A stretch of 30,347 nucleotides of DNA, taken from contig CAZPUJ010000768.1 in the NCBI GenBank assembly GCA_964589725.1, forward strand, positions 1 through 30,347. Direction: 5' to 3'. Source of the DNA: CAYSHJ01 sp964589725 (GTDB taxonomy: Bacteria > Planctomycetota > Planctomycetia > Planctomycetales > Planctomycetaceae). Positions 24,175 to 30,347 of this stretch are shown here, piece by piece (position 1 is the stretch's first letter; each line of letters starts with the position of its first letter). Both the position numbers and the translations under genes were made by a program. The notes below the pieces were generated by a model. The model worked only from the letters and a program-made list of their open reading frames with translations, had not been told where the DNA came from and did no database searches.

Positions 24175-25283
24175 TGAGAATGACGAGAAAACTCCGAATT
24201 GTCGTGCTGATCTGCTGTCTATTTCCCCTAACCACCCCCTCGTCGGCTCAGGAGGCGACGGACAACAAACGCCCTTACCGGAACAATCTCAAGCGAATTG
24301 AAAATCCCAAGCCGCTGCTCGCGGACCATCCCGAGTTCTTTGAGCCGATCACCGAACAAGCACACTTCGAGGCACCGCCGCTGGTCGTGGACGACGCGGC
24401 CGATCTTCAGGTGCGTGCCTGGAGGTTCTCGTACAACGCGCGGGGCATCATCGAAATGCCCAACCATCTGAAGGCTTCGCAGACCGCCGTCATCATGGTC
24501 CATCCGTGGGGCATTGATGACGGGCAGGGATGGAACACGCCCGAGCCGGCCGGCGTCGCAGACTTCTGTACCACAGAGAAGAACCATCTCGCGGCCCGGC
24601 ACACGCGCGAGATCGTGCGACCGTTCATTAACTCACTGCGGGAAAAGGCCGCCTTTGTGATGTACAGCCTGCCCGGCGGCCATGATCCGATTCGACACAA
24701 GCTGTATCGATCATTCACGCACACGCCCACCGACGCGGAGCGCAAAACGGGAGCCGCCGAGTTGTCCGCCAAACTGAAGAACTTCACTTACCGAGGCGAG
24801 CCGCTGCCGTCGGAGTTGTCGCTGTCGCGCGACCTTCCCGTGCGCGATTATTTCCGACAGTTCCCCGGACTCGATGCGGGACCAAGGTACAACAACGGCG
24901 GCTTCTGGAATCTGCCGATTCCGGTCACCGTGGATGTCGACGTCGAACCGGACGACATCGTGATCTACGACTCGGAAGGCTACGAACCACTCAAGAAATT
25001 CCTGAAGGACAATGGCGTGCGGCATGTGCTGTTGACCGGCTACGCGACCGACATGTGCTTCTGCAAGACGACGGCCGGATACGAGAACCTGTCGCAAGAC
25101 TTCAACGTGTTCCTGGTGGGCGATGCGTCCCTGGCGACGTTCCCGTCCAACAAGTCTCCGCGGTTCGCCGTCAACGCCGCGATCTCCTTCGCAGCGCTCA
25201 ATCAGCTCGTGACGCAGGTCTCCTGGGTCAGGCTCGCAGCAGAGGGACAGGGAAGTTCTGCCGCAAGTAACCCGAAGCGTTAG
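24171..25283 (+). CDS. Exported isochorismatase-like cysteine hydrolase
   Basis: A 370-residue protein with a Sec signal peptide (KLRIVVLICCLFPLTTPSSAQ). The isochorismatase-like hydrolase fold is shown by the nucleophile loop LLTGYATDMCFCKTTAGYENL, with catalytic Cys296 (Cys298 is nearby). The block TAVIMVHPWGIDDG at about 105-118 is in the place of the usual IVVDMQ strand and keeps an Asp. Family members cut amides or vinyl ethers (nicotinamidase, N-carbamoyl hydrolases); the substrate here is unknown. It overlaps the dehydrogenase gene by four bases, so translation is coupled. A second ATG at 24174 is equally possible. An isochorismatase-like protein with a signal peptide is less usual, because most are cytoplasmic. 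Confidence 0.82.
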   Translation: MMRMTRKLRIVVLICCLFPLTTPSSAQEATDNKRPYRNNLKRIENPKPLLADHPEFFEPITEQAHFEAPPLVVDDAADLQVRAWRFSYNARGIIEMPNHLKASQTAVIMVHPWGIDDGQGWNTPEPAGVADFCTTEKNHLAARHTREIVRPFINSLREKAAFVMYSLPGGHDPIRHKLYRSFTHTPTDAERKTGAAELSAKLKNFTYRGEPLPSELSLSRDLPVRDYFRQFPGLDAGPRYNNGGFWNLPIPVTVDVDVEPDDIVIYDSEGYEPLKKFLKDNGVRHVLLTGYATDMCFCKTTAGYENLSQDFNVFLVGDASLATFPSNKSPRFAVNAAISFAALNQLVTQVSWVRLAAEGQGSSAASNPKR

Positions 25284-25316
25284 CGAGGGCGGCCCTCGCA
25301 CAGAAAAGAGTCCCCG

Positions 25317-26354
25317 ATGTCCACACACATCGATTCGGTTTCACGTCGCGATTGGTTGCGATCCGCCACTGGCCTCTGTCTTGGTGGATTCGCCGGACTC
25401 GGTTCGCGTCTCCGACCGCTCGATGCGGCTGAGTCCGGCAAGGCCCGCATTGCGATCACGCTCGATCTGGAGATGAGCCGCAACTTTCCCCGGTGGGAAG
25501 ACACACACTGGGACTTCGAGAAAGGCAACCTCGATGAAGCGGCCAAGAAGTATGCCGTCACGGCCGGACAACGTGTGAAGGAATGCGGAGGCCGGATTCA
25601 CTACTTCTGCGTCGGCCGTGTCCTGGAACAACCCGATGTGTCTTGGCTGGAAGGCATCGCGAAGGACGGGCATCCGATTGGCAACCACACCTACGATCAC
25701 GTCTACATTCTGGCTCGGAAGGGAGCCGACCTTCAATTTCGTTTCCAGCGTTCGCCGTGGCTGATCGAAGGCCGCACACCCGCCGAAGTCATTCGCGAAA
25801 ACATTCGCCTGACGACGCTCTCGCTGAAACAGCGAGTGGGCATCGAGAATCGTGGATTCCGCACGCCGGGCGGTTTCAACACCGGCCTCAACGGTCGCGA
25901 GGACATCCAGCAAATGCTGTTGGACCTCGGCTTTCACTGGGTCAGCAGCTTGTACCCCGCTCACGCGAACACCCGGCCCAAAGAAGAGCCGACAACCGAC
26001 GTCTACGACAGCATCGTCCAAGCACAGGCCCCAGCGCAGCCCTTCGTCTACCCGACAGGCCTGATCGAAATTCCGATGAGCCCGATCAGTGACATCGGGG
26101 CCTTTCGCACCGGCCAATGGAAGCTGGAGTGGTTCCTCGAAGCGGTCCGACGAGCGGTCGCATGGACCATCGAACACAAAGCCGTGTTCGACTTCCTCGC
26201 GCATCCGTCCTGTCTGGGCGTCGTCGATCCGCAGTTCAAGACGATCGACCTGATCTGCGATCTGGTCAAAGCCGCGGGCGACACAGCCCAGTTCGCCGAT
26301 CTCGATCAGGTCGCGCGAAGCACGGCGGCGCGCGTTGAAGGAAAGAAACCATGA
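25317..26354 (+). CDS. Exported polysaccharide deacetylase (NodB domain)
   Basis: A 345-residue protein with a Tat signal (SRRDWLRSATGLCLGGFAGLG, Arg10-Arg11). NodB homology domains remove N- or O-acetyl groups from sugar polymers, using a metal held by one Asp and two His. Seen are IAITLDLEMS (Asp50) and GHPIGNHTYDHV (His124, His128), followed by the FRTPGGF motif with its Arg and Pro. It lies 33 bases after the isochorismatase-like gene in the same direction and is probably the last gene of the operon. The opposite-strand regulator gene ends 14 bases away, so the two transcripts converge. The substrate may be a cell-wall or external glycan. Confidence 0.87.
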   Translation: MSTHIDSVSRRDWLRSATGLCLGGFAGLGSRLRPLDAAESGKARIAITLDLEMSRNFPRWEDTHWDFEKGNLDEAAKKYAVTAGQRVKECGGRIHYFCVGRVLEQPDVSWLEGIAKDGHPIGNHTYDHVYILARKGADLQFRFQRSPWLIEGRTPAEVIRENIRLTTLSLKQRVGIENRGFRTPGGFNTGLNGREDIQQMLLDLGFHWVSSLYPAHANTRPKEEPTTDVYDSIVQAQAPAQPFVYPTGLIEIPMSPISDIGAFRTGQWKLEWFLEAVRRAVAWTIEHKAVFDFLAHPSCLGVVDPQFKTIDLICDLVKAAGDTAQFADLDQVARSTAARVEGKKP

Positions 26355-26368
26355 ACGATCTGGAACAA

Positions 26369-27835
26369 TCACGCATCGAGCACTTTAACGACGATGCCGG
26401 TCATGTCGTCTTGCTGGCGATGGCCGTCGGCGAAATTGCGAGCTGCTCGCCACAGAGCTTTGAAGATCTCACTGGCGGAGGCGTGTGAGTTGGCAGCGAC
26501 TGTTTCAACGATGCGAGACTCTCCGAACAAGTCACCGTTCGGATTCCACGCCTCGCGGAACCCGTCGGTCAGCAGCAGCAAGACGTCACCCGGCTCCAGA
26601 GAGACATGAGTCGGAGCCTCGTAACCATTGTTATTCCCCAGGCCGAACGGAAGGCCGCTGGAGGCAAGTTTATGCTTCAACTGTCCGGCCTGGCTGACGA
26701 TGAGCATACCGTCGCCGGCTCCACCAAAGCTCAGGGTTTGCACGCCCGGTTGCAGGCGTGCCAGCGAGAGGACGGCAAACTGGCCCTCCATACCCCGTTT
26801 GCAAACCAATCGATTGCAGAAGTTCAAGATCTCTTGGACGTCGGAGTGCATTGCAGAGAGCACTTCTAAGTACGCCGCTATTGCCGCGCTCAGAATGGCG
26901 GGGCCGAATCCCTTGCCGCTGACATCGCCCACCACGAGGCCCAACGATCCGTCGCGAAACGTCAAATAGTCAAACCAGTCGCCGCAGGTCTGCTTGGCCG
27001 GATTCGACCCACCAAAGATCTCGAAGCCCTCCAAACGTGGCTGCTCGGCTGGCAGGAGCGCCTCTTGAACCAAACGCGCGAAATGGATTTCGCGATCCAG
27101 GCTTCGCCGTTCCGTCACATCCAGCGCCACGCCGATCGTCCCTGCAACGCTCAGTTGGGGGTCGTGCAGCGGATCGATTTTGACTTCGAAGATTCGCTCC
27201 AACCATTCGGTTTCGAAGGTGACAGCCTGTCCCTCGAGCGCCTTTTGATGTGCTCGAATGGTCCCTTCCGCTTCGCCGGTGGTGCGGAAGTATTCCTCCA
27301 GCGTCTTGCCCACGATTTGCCGCGGATCAAGGTTGAGGAGCTGCAACCCGGCTCCCAGCGCGCTGGTGATTTCCAAGGCAAGGTTGGTCGTCCAAATGAT
27401 CGCCGGCACGCGTCTCAACACCTCTTGGAAATGGTTGTCCCGCCGAGCCAGTTCGTGGTGAAAGTGACGTCGGTCGGTGGCGTACTTCAACACCCGAGCG
27501 ATGGCCGAGGCGGGAAAAGCCCCTTTCACCAGATAGTCCTGCGCACCGCTGCGGATCAACTCGCTGGCCAGTGTTTGGTCATCAGTGGCCGTCATCACCA
27601 CGACCGGGATATCGGGGGCCGCAGCGACGACACGGTGGCAGGTCTCCAGGCCCTCGCAATCCGGCAGCCACAGGTCCAGCAAGATGACATCGAAGTGCGA
27701 TTCGACAAGCTGTTCCAAAGCCTCCGCCAACGACTCGCGGAGAACCAATTCGTATTCGAAGCCGTCGACTTGTCGCAGCGATTGCGTGACGAACATCCGG
27801 TCTACCGGATTGTCCTCGACCAGCAAGATCTTCAT
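26369..27835 (-). CDS. Response regulator - PAS - SpoIIE/PP2C phosphatase
   Basis: A 488-residue signalling protein. The receiver domain (1-120) has the acidic pair Glu7/Asp8, phospho-acceptor Asp54 in VILLDLWLPD and Lys104 in YLVKG. A PAS domain spans about 130-250 (VPAIIWTTN through GVALDVTERR). A PP2C-type SpoIIE/RsbU phosphatase domain follows (about 265-488) with GDWFDY, GDVSGKGFGPA, FGGAGDGM, LLLLTDGFREA and DDMTGIVVKV, so the metal-binding Asp residues look complete. Phosphorylation of the receiver probably switches the phosphatase, which acts on an anti-sigma-factor antagonist as in RsbU systems. No cognate kinase or anti-sigma gene is visible nearby. GGAG lies six bases before the ATG. 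Confidence 0.92.
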   Translation of the reverse strand: MKILLVEDNPVDRMFVTQSLRQVDGFEYELVLRESLAEALEQLVESHFDVILLDLWLPDCEGLETCHRVVAAAPDIPVVVMTATDDQTLASELIRSGAQDYLVKGAFPASAIARVLKYATDRRHFHHELARRDNHFQEVLRRVPAIIWTTNLALEITSALGAGLQLLNLDPRQIVGKTLEEYFRTTGEAEGTIRAHQKALEGQAVTFETEWLERIFEVKIDPLHDPQLSVAGTIGVALDVTERRSLDREIHFARLVQEALLPAEQPRLEGFEIFGGSNPAKQTCGDWFDYLTFRDGSLGLVVGDVSGKGFGPAILSAAIAAYLEVLSAMHSDVQEILNFCNRLVCKRGMEGQFAVLSLARLQPGVQTLSFGGAGDGMLIVSQAGQLKHKLASSGLPFGLGNNNGYEAPTHVSLEPGDVLLLLTDGFREAWNPNGDLFGESRIVETVAANSHASASEIFKALWRAARNFADGHRQQDDMTGIVVKVLDA

Positions 27836-27940
27836 GACCGTCTCCGGTCGTGACCTCCAGGTGAGCAGACTGAAAGTCCGGATTGACGTTGGAGTGTATC
27901 AAGCATGTCGTTGAAAGTTTACGACTTCTTGTGAAACCCC

Positions 27941-27962
27941 ACATCCGTATTTCTACGGATGT
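27941..27962. promoter_or_regulatory. Perfect inverted repeat, operator-like
   Basis: ACATCCGTA (27941-27949) and TACGGATGT (27954-27962) pair perfectly around TTTC, followed by CATTTTGA. It lies between the divergent regulator gene and redB-like gene. The shape fits a dimeric regulator site (for example LuxR/NarL type); a terminator is less likely, as no gene ends here. Confidence 0.5.
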
Positions 27963-28005
27963 CATTTTGATGACGAGCAAAGTTGCGTGATGGCCGTGTC
28001 GACCT

Positions 28006-28128
28006 TTGATAGATTGTTGCTGTGGTTCTTGTGGCCGGGAGCGGGCTGCCGCGCTCTTTCAGCTTCTGCCGCAGAAACTTGAGCTTGCCAAAATCCTGGC
28101 ACGACATCGCGAACAGGTGCGTCCATGA
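28006..28128 (+). CDS. Possible small Cys-rich protein coupled to the RedB-like gene
   Basis: A 40-codon frame from a TTG start reads MIDCCCGSCGRERAAALFQL, then LPQKLELAKILARHREQVRP. Its TGA overlaps the next ATG as ATGA (28125-28128). The Cys cluster followed by a helix looks ordered rather than random, but there is no ribosome-binding site and no known family. The upstream in-frame stop is at 27988. It could equally be leader sequence of the next gene. Confidence 0.3.
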   Translation: MIDCCCGSCGRERAAALFQLLPQKLELAKILARHREQVRP

Positions 28129-28736
28129 CATCTCGCGGGCGAATCGTCATATCACTCCTTTCGGCAGCTTGGTTGATGGCCGCCACGGCGGGGTTGCTGT
28201 TGGTGGCGGATTACGATTCGAAACCGGGCTATCCGGCCAGTCCTCCGCAGCAGTGGCCCAGCGGAGTTTCGCTGGCGAGGAATTCCTCGAAGCCGACCGT
28301 GATAATGTTTCTTCATCCGCGCTGCCCATGCTCGAGAGCCAGTCTGTACGAGTTGGCTCGACTGGCGCACGGCGAACGAGACAAGCTCGATCTGCATGTC
28401 GTGTTCGCTCAGCCGGCGGAGGTCGCCGCCGATTGGTCGCAGTCGGACTTGTGGGAGACGGCCGTCGCGAACCGTGACCTCCAGGTTGTCATCGATCGGG
28501 GCGGCGTGTTGGCCAAACAATTCGGAGCGAAGACATCCGGGCAGGTGTTGGTTTATGACCGCGCGGGCGCGCTGCAATTCGAGGGCGGGATCACTCCTGG
28601 GCGAGGCCATGCTGGTGACAGCATGGGAAGGTCCCTCGTCCAGGCGATTGCCGCAGGCCAAGTCCCAGAGAGGCCGCCCCACTGTGCCACATTTGGATGT
28701 TCGTTGTCGGCGAATTCGATGCCCGACGGTAGCTGA
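28125..28736 (+). CDS. RedB-like thioredoxin-fold protein
   Basis: A 203-residue membrane-anchored or secreted protein. One hydrophobic segment lies at 7-28 (IVISLLSAAWLMAATAGLLLV). A thioredoxin-like domain follows, with FLHPRCPCSRASL (Cys67 and Cys69) where thioredoxins have CxxC. A Cys pair near the end (CATFGC, Cys187/Cys192) is typical of this group. RedB-type proteins are of unknown exact function and may handle thiols or metals at the outer face. The short AGGTG before the start is a modest ribosome-binding site. The gene is divergent from the SpoIIE phosphatase (289 bases between their starts, 27836-28124), and nothing else is linked to it downstream. Confidence 0.72.
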   Translation: MTSRGRIVISLLSAAWLMAATAGLLLVADYDSKPGYPASPPQQWPSGVSLARNSSKPTVIMFLHPRCPCSRASLYELARLAHGERDKLDLHVVFAQPAEVAADWSQSDLWETAVANRDLQVVIDRGGVLAKQFGAKTSGQVLVYDRAGALQFEGGITPGRGHAGDSMGRSLVQAIAAGQVPERPPHCATFGCSLSANSMPDGS

Positions 28737-28826
28737 AACCGTGAGACTTCAGGGAAACTTAACTCCCACGAGTTTGGCTATTGCGTCCTGTTTAACTCTG
28801 GAGTTGTACCGAAGGATTAATTGCAC

Positions 28827-30164
28827 TTAGGCGAAGACTTCTTCGATGGCTCGGCCGCCGTTGTTCATCAGGATGGGGCGGCCGTCATTGGAAACGTATT
28901 CCTTCGAGTCATCGATCCCCATCAGGCGGAAGATAGTGGCAGCGTAGTCGAGCGTCGTGTTGGCTCGGCCGGCGACGTTCTCGCACTTCGCATCGGTTTG
29001 GCCGACAATGCTGCCCATGCGAACGCCCGCTCCGCTGAAGCCGATGGCGTTGGCGAGTGGCCAGTGATCTCGGCCCGCCGCGCCGTTGACTCGGGGAGTT
29101 CTTCCGAATTCGCCGGCACAGAGCACAACCGTGTTGGAGAGCATGCCGCGTTCTGACAAGTCGGTGAGCAACGCCGACCACGCACGGTCGAGCGTCGGCA
29201 GCAACGGGTCTTTCAAACGGATGAAGTTCTTGTCATGAGTGTCGTAACCAGTGAAGTCGACGGAGACAAAGCGAACTCCCGACTCGACCAATCGCCGCGC
29301 GAGCAATGTCGCTTGCCCTTCGCGCGTGCGGCCGTAGCGGTCTCGCAATGCGTCCGGTTCGGCATTCAGATCGAATGCCTGTTTGGCAACCGGCGATGTG
29401 ATCAGGTCATACGCCTGACGATAGAACTCATTCCGGTCGGCGACCGCTCCGCCCGACTTATCAACCTGTCGCTGCCAAGCGTCGAGCCGATCGAGTATTC
29501 GCCGACGACGCTGAGTTCGCTCGGCCCCGACCTGCGAGGGGATCGACACGTCCTCGACGGAAAAGTCCTTCTCCAACGGACTGCGCCGAACCATCAGCGG
29601 GTTGAAGGCCGATCCCAGGTAGCCGCCACCGGAATACATCATCGGTCCCGCGGCGCATTGCACGTACGGCGGCATTCCGTTCTTCCAGCCCAACTCCTTC
29701 GACACGACCGACCCGAAGCACGGATAGACCGTTGAACCGACCGGAGCCGCGTTGACATCGGGCACTTGCGGGTAGCCGGTCAACATCCAGTGAGTCGCTT
29801 CGGAATGCTGGCTGCCCTGATGAACGATGGTCCGCACCTGGCAGACCTTGTCCATCTGCTGGCTCATCAACGGCAGGTGTTCGCACACCGACAGGCCCGG
29901 CAGGTTGGTCGCGATCGGCTGGAACTCGCCGCGATACTCGACCGGAGCATTCGGCTTCATGTCCAGAGTGTCGATGTTGCTTAAGCCTCCGTTGGTCCAA
30001 AGCAGAATGAAGTTGGTGTCCTTACGAGCTGTCGCCGGTTGAGCTTGCTCGGCCTTCAACAGCTTCGGCAACGACAAGCCGAACAGGCCCAGGCCGCCTA
30101 CCTGCAACAATGCGCGACGCGACATGCCTTCGCAGTTGCGAGTGAGATGGTTGAGTTGGAACAT
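28827..30164 (-). CDS. DUF1501 family protein (Tat-exported), second copy
   Basis: A 445-residue DUF1501 protein, related to but clearly different from the one at 19439-20953. The twin-arginine signal MSRRALLQVGGLGLFGLSLPKL lies at about 14-35. Family blocks are FILLWTNGGLSNIDTLDMKP, HQGSQHSEATHWMLTGYP, VESGVRFVSVDFTGYDTHDKN and LCAGEFGRTPRVNGAAGRDHWP. The chosen ATG (30164) has GGAG seven bases upstream; a start at 30203 lacks support. In planctomycetes such genes normally follow a DUF1549/DUF1553 or cytochrome partner, but here the upstream neighbour is a transposase tail, so the partner may have been separated by insertion. The function is unknown. Confidence 0.92.
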   Translation of the reverse strand: MFQLNHLTRNCEGMSRRALLQVGGLGLFGLSLPKLLKAEQAQPATARKDTNFILLWTNGGLSNIDTLDMKPNAPVEYRGEFQPIATNLPGLSVCEHLPLMSQQMDKVCQVRTIVHQGSQHSEATHWMLTGYPQVPDVNAAPVGSTVYPCFGSVVSKELGWKNGMPPYVQCAAGPMMYSGGGYLGSAFNPLMVRRSPLEKDFSVEDVSIPSQVGAERTQRRRRILDRLDAWQRQVDKSGGAVADRNEFYRQAYDLITSPVAKQAFDLNAEPDALRDRYGRTREGQATLLARRLVESGVRFVSVDFTGYDTHDKNFIRLKDPLLPTLDRAWSALLTDLSERGMLSNTVVLCAGEFGRTPRVNGAAGRDHWPLANAIGFSGAGVRMGSIVGQTDAKCENVAGRANTTLDYAATIFRLMGIDDSKEYVSNDGRPILMNNGGRAIEEVFA

Positions 30165-30240
30165 TGATTTTCTCCAAAGTCTTGGAAGCGGCCGCGGCTT
30201 CAAAACTAAGGAGCCGCGCGCAAATAATCGCTCGGAGTGT

Positions 30241-30347
30241 TTATGTTGTACGAGGAGTGATGACGTAGTTCCATTCGCCGTGGAATCGGCTTGGAGTGAT
30301 GTTGACGGATTGCATTTCGGCTTTGGTGACCTTGCGGCCCTTCTGGT
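30241..30347 (-). CDS. Transposase C-terminus, ISAzo13-like, cut by the window edge
   Basis: Reading from the right edge, the last 34 residues are QKGRKVTKAEMQSVNITPSR and then FHGEWNYVITPRTT, followed by TAA. The ending FHGxWNYxIxPR resembles the C-terminus of ISAzo13-family (Rhodopirellula-type) DDE transposases. The rest lies outside the window. The 76-base gap to the DUF1501 start would contain one end of the element, but no terminal repeat can be recognised with only one side visible. Confidence 0.6.
   Translation of the reverse strand, partial: QKGRKVTKAEMQSVNITPSRFHGEWNYVITPRTT

Noticed and set aside
27990..28082. 30-codon frame starting ATG (MAVSTFDRLLLW) before the RedB-like gene
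   Set aside because: It is short, ends before the next gene without coupling and has no ribosome-binding site; the overlapping Cys-rich frame is somewhat better supported.

Overview
The window reads as a chromosomal segment of a planctomycete (phylum Planctomycetota). The strongest reasons are a run of families that are expanded in that phylum: a PSCyt1/DUF1549/DUF1553 cytochrome protein, two DUF1501 proteins with Tat signals, and a PVC-type membrane-bound dehydrogenase with a C-terminal haem c site. An inverse-autotransporter-like protein and a transposase C-terminus resembling ISAzo13 (the Rhodopirellula type) fit the same picture. The genus cannot be read from the sequence. No rRNA, tRNA or CRISPR array was seen.

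Layout. 1-652 is the 3' part of a class II fructose-bisphosphate aldolase. 908-5766 is a compact, visibly AT-richer block of lipid or polyketide genes: ketosynthase, acyl carrier protein, two hotdog dehydratases of the aryl-polyene ApeI and ApeP kinds, a sterol-desaturase/fatty-acid-hydroxylase, a DUF4442 hotdog protein and an LCAT-like acyltransferase/lipase. A cytochrome P450 follows (5922-7292). Together they look like a small fatty-acyl or polyene assembly and tailoring locus without its own ketoreductase or activating enzyme. 7397-9790 holds three minus-strand membrane proteins; two of them share the same N-terminal module, one fused to glycine-rich membrane segments (frameshifted at a homopolymer) and one to a seven-bladed WD40 propeller. 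9791-11666 is gene-poor and decayed: palindromic repeats, a frameshifted gene remnant and an IS110-type transposase remnant.

11667-15597 is a minus-strand group consisting of a large inverse-autotransporter/beta-helix protein followed by one or two small membrane-anchored proteins. Divergent from it, 15868-26354 is a plus-strand cluster: cytochrome/DUF1549/DUF1553 protein, DUF1501 protein, PVC dehydrogenase/haem protein, isochorismatase-like hydrolase and polysaccharide deacetylase. All five carry export signals. Planctomycetes often pair the first two; here they probably act as a periplasmic redox/hydrolytic set on an unknown substrate. Convergent to it is a response regulator-PAS-SpoIIE phosphatase (26369-27835). 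A RedB-like thioredoxin-fold protein (28125-28736), a second DUF1501 protein (minus strand) and a transposase tail end the window.

A theme across the window is short palindromic (REP-like) DNA, both between genes and, in one case, placed in frame inside a coding sequence (18754-18837). I made no database searches; family names rest on motif recognition, and base-composition statements are by eye.
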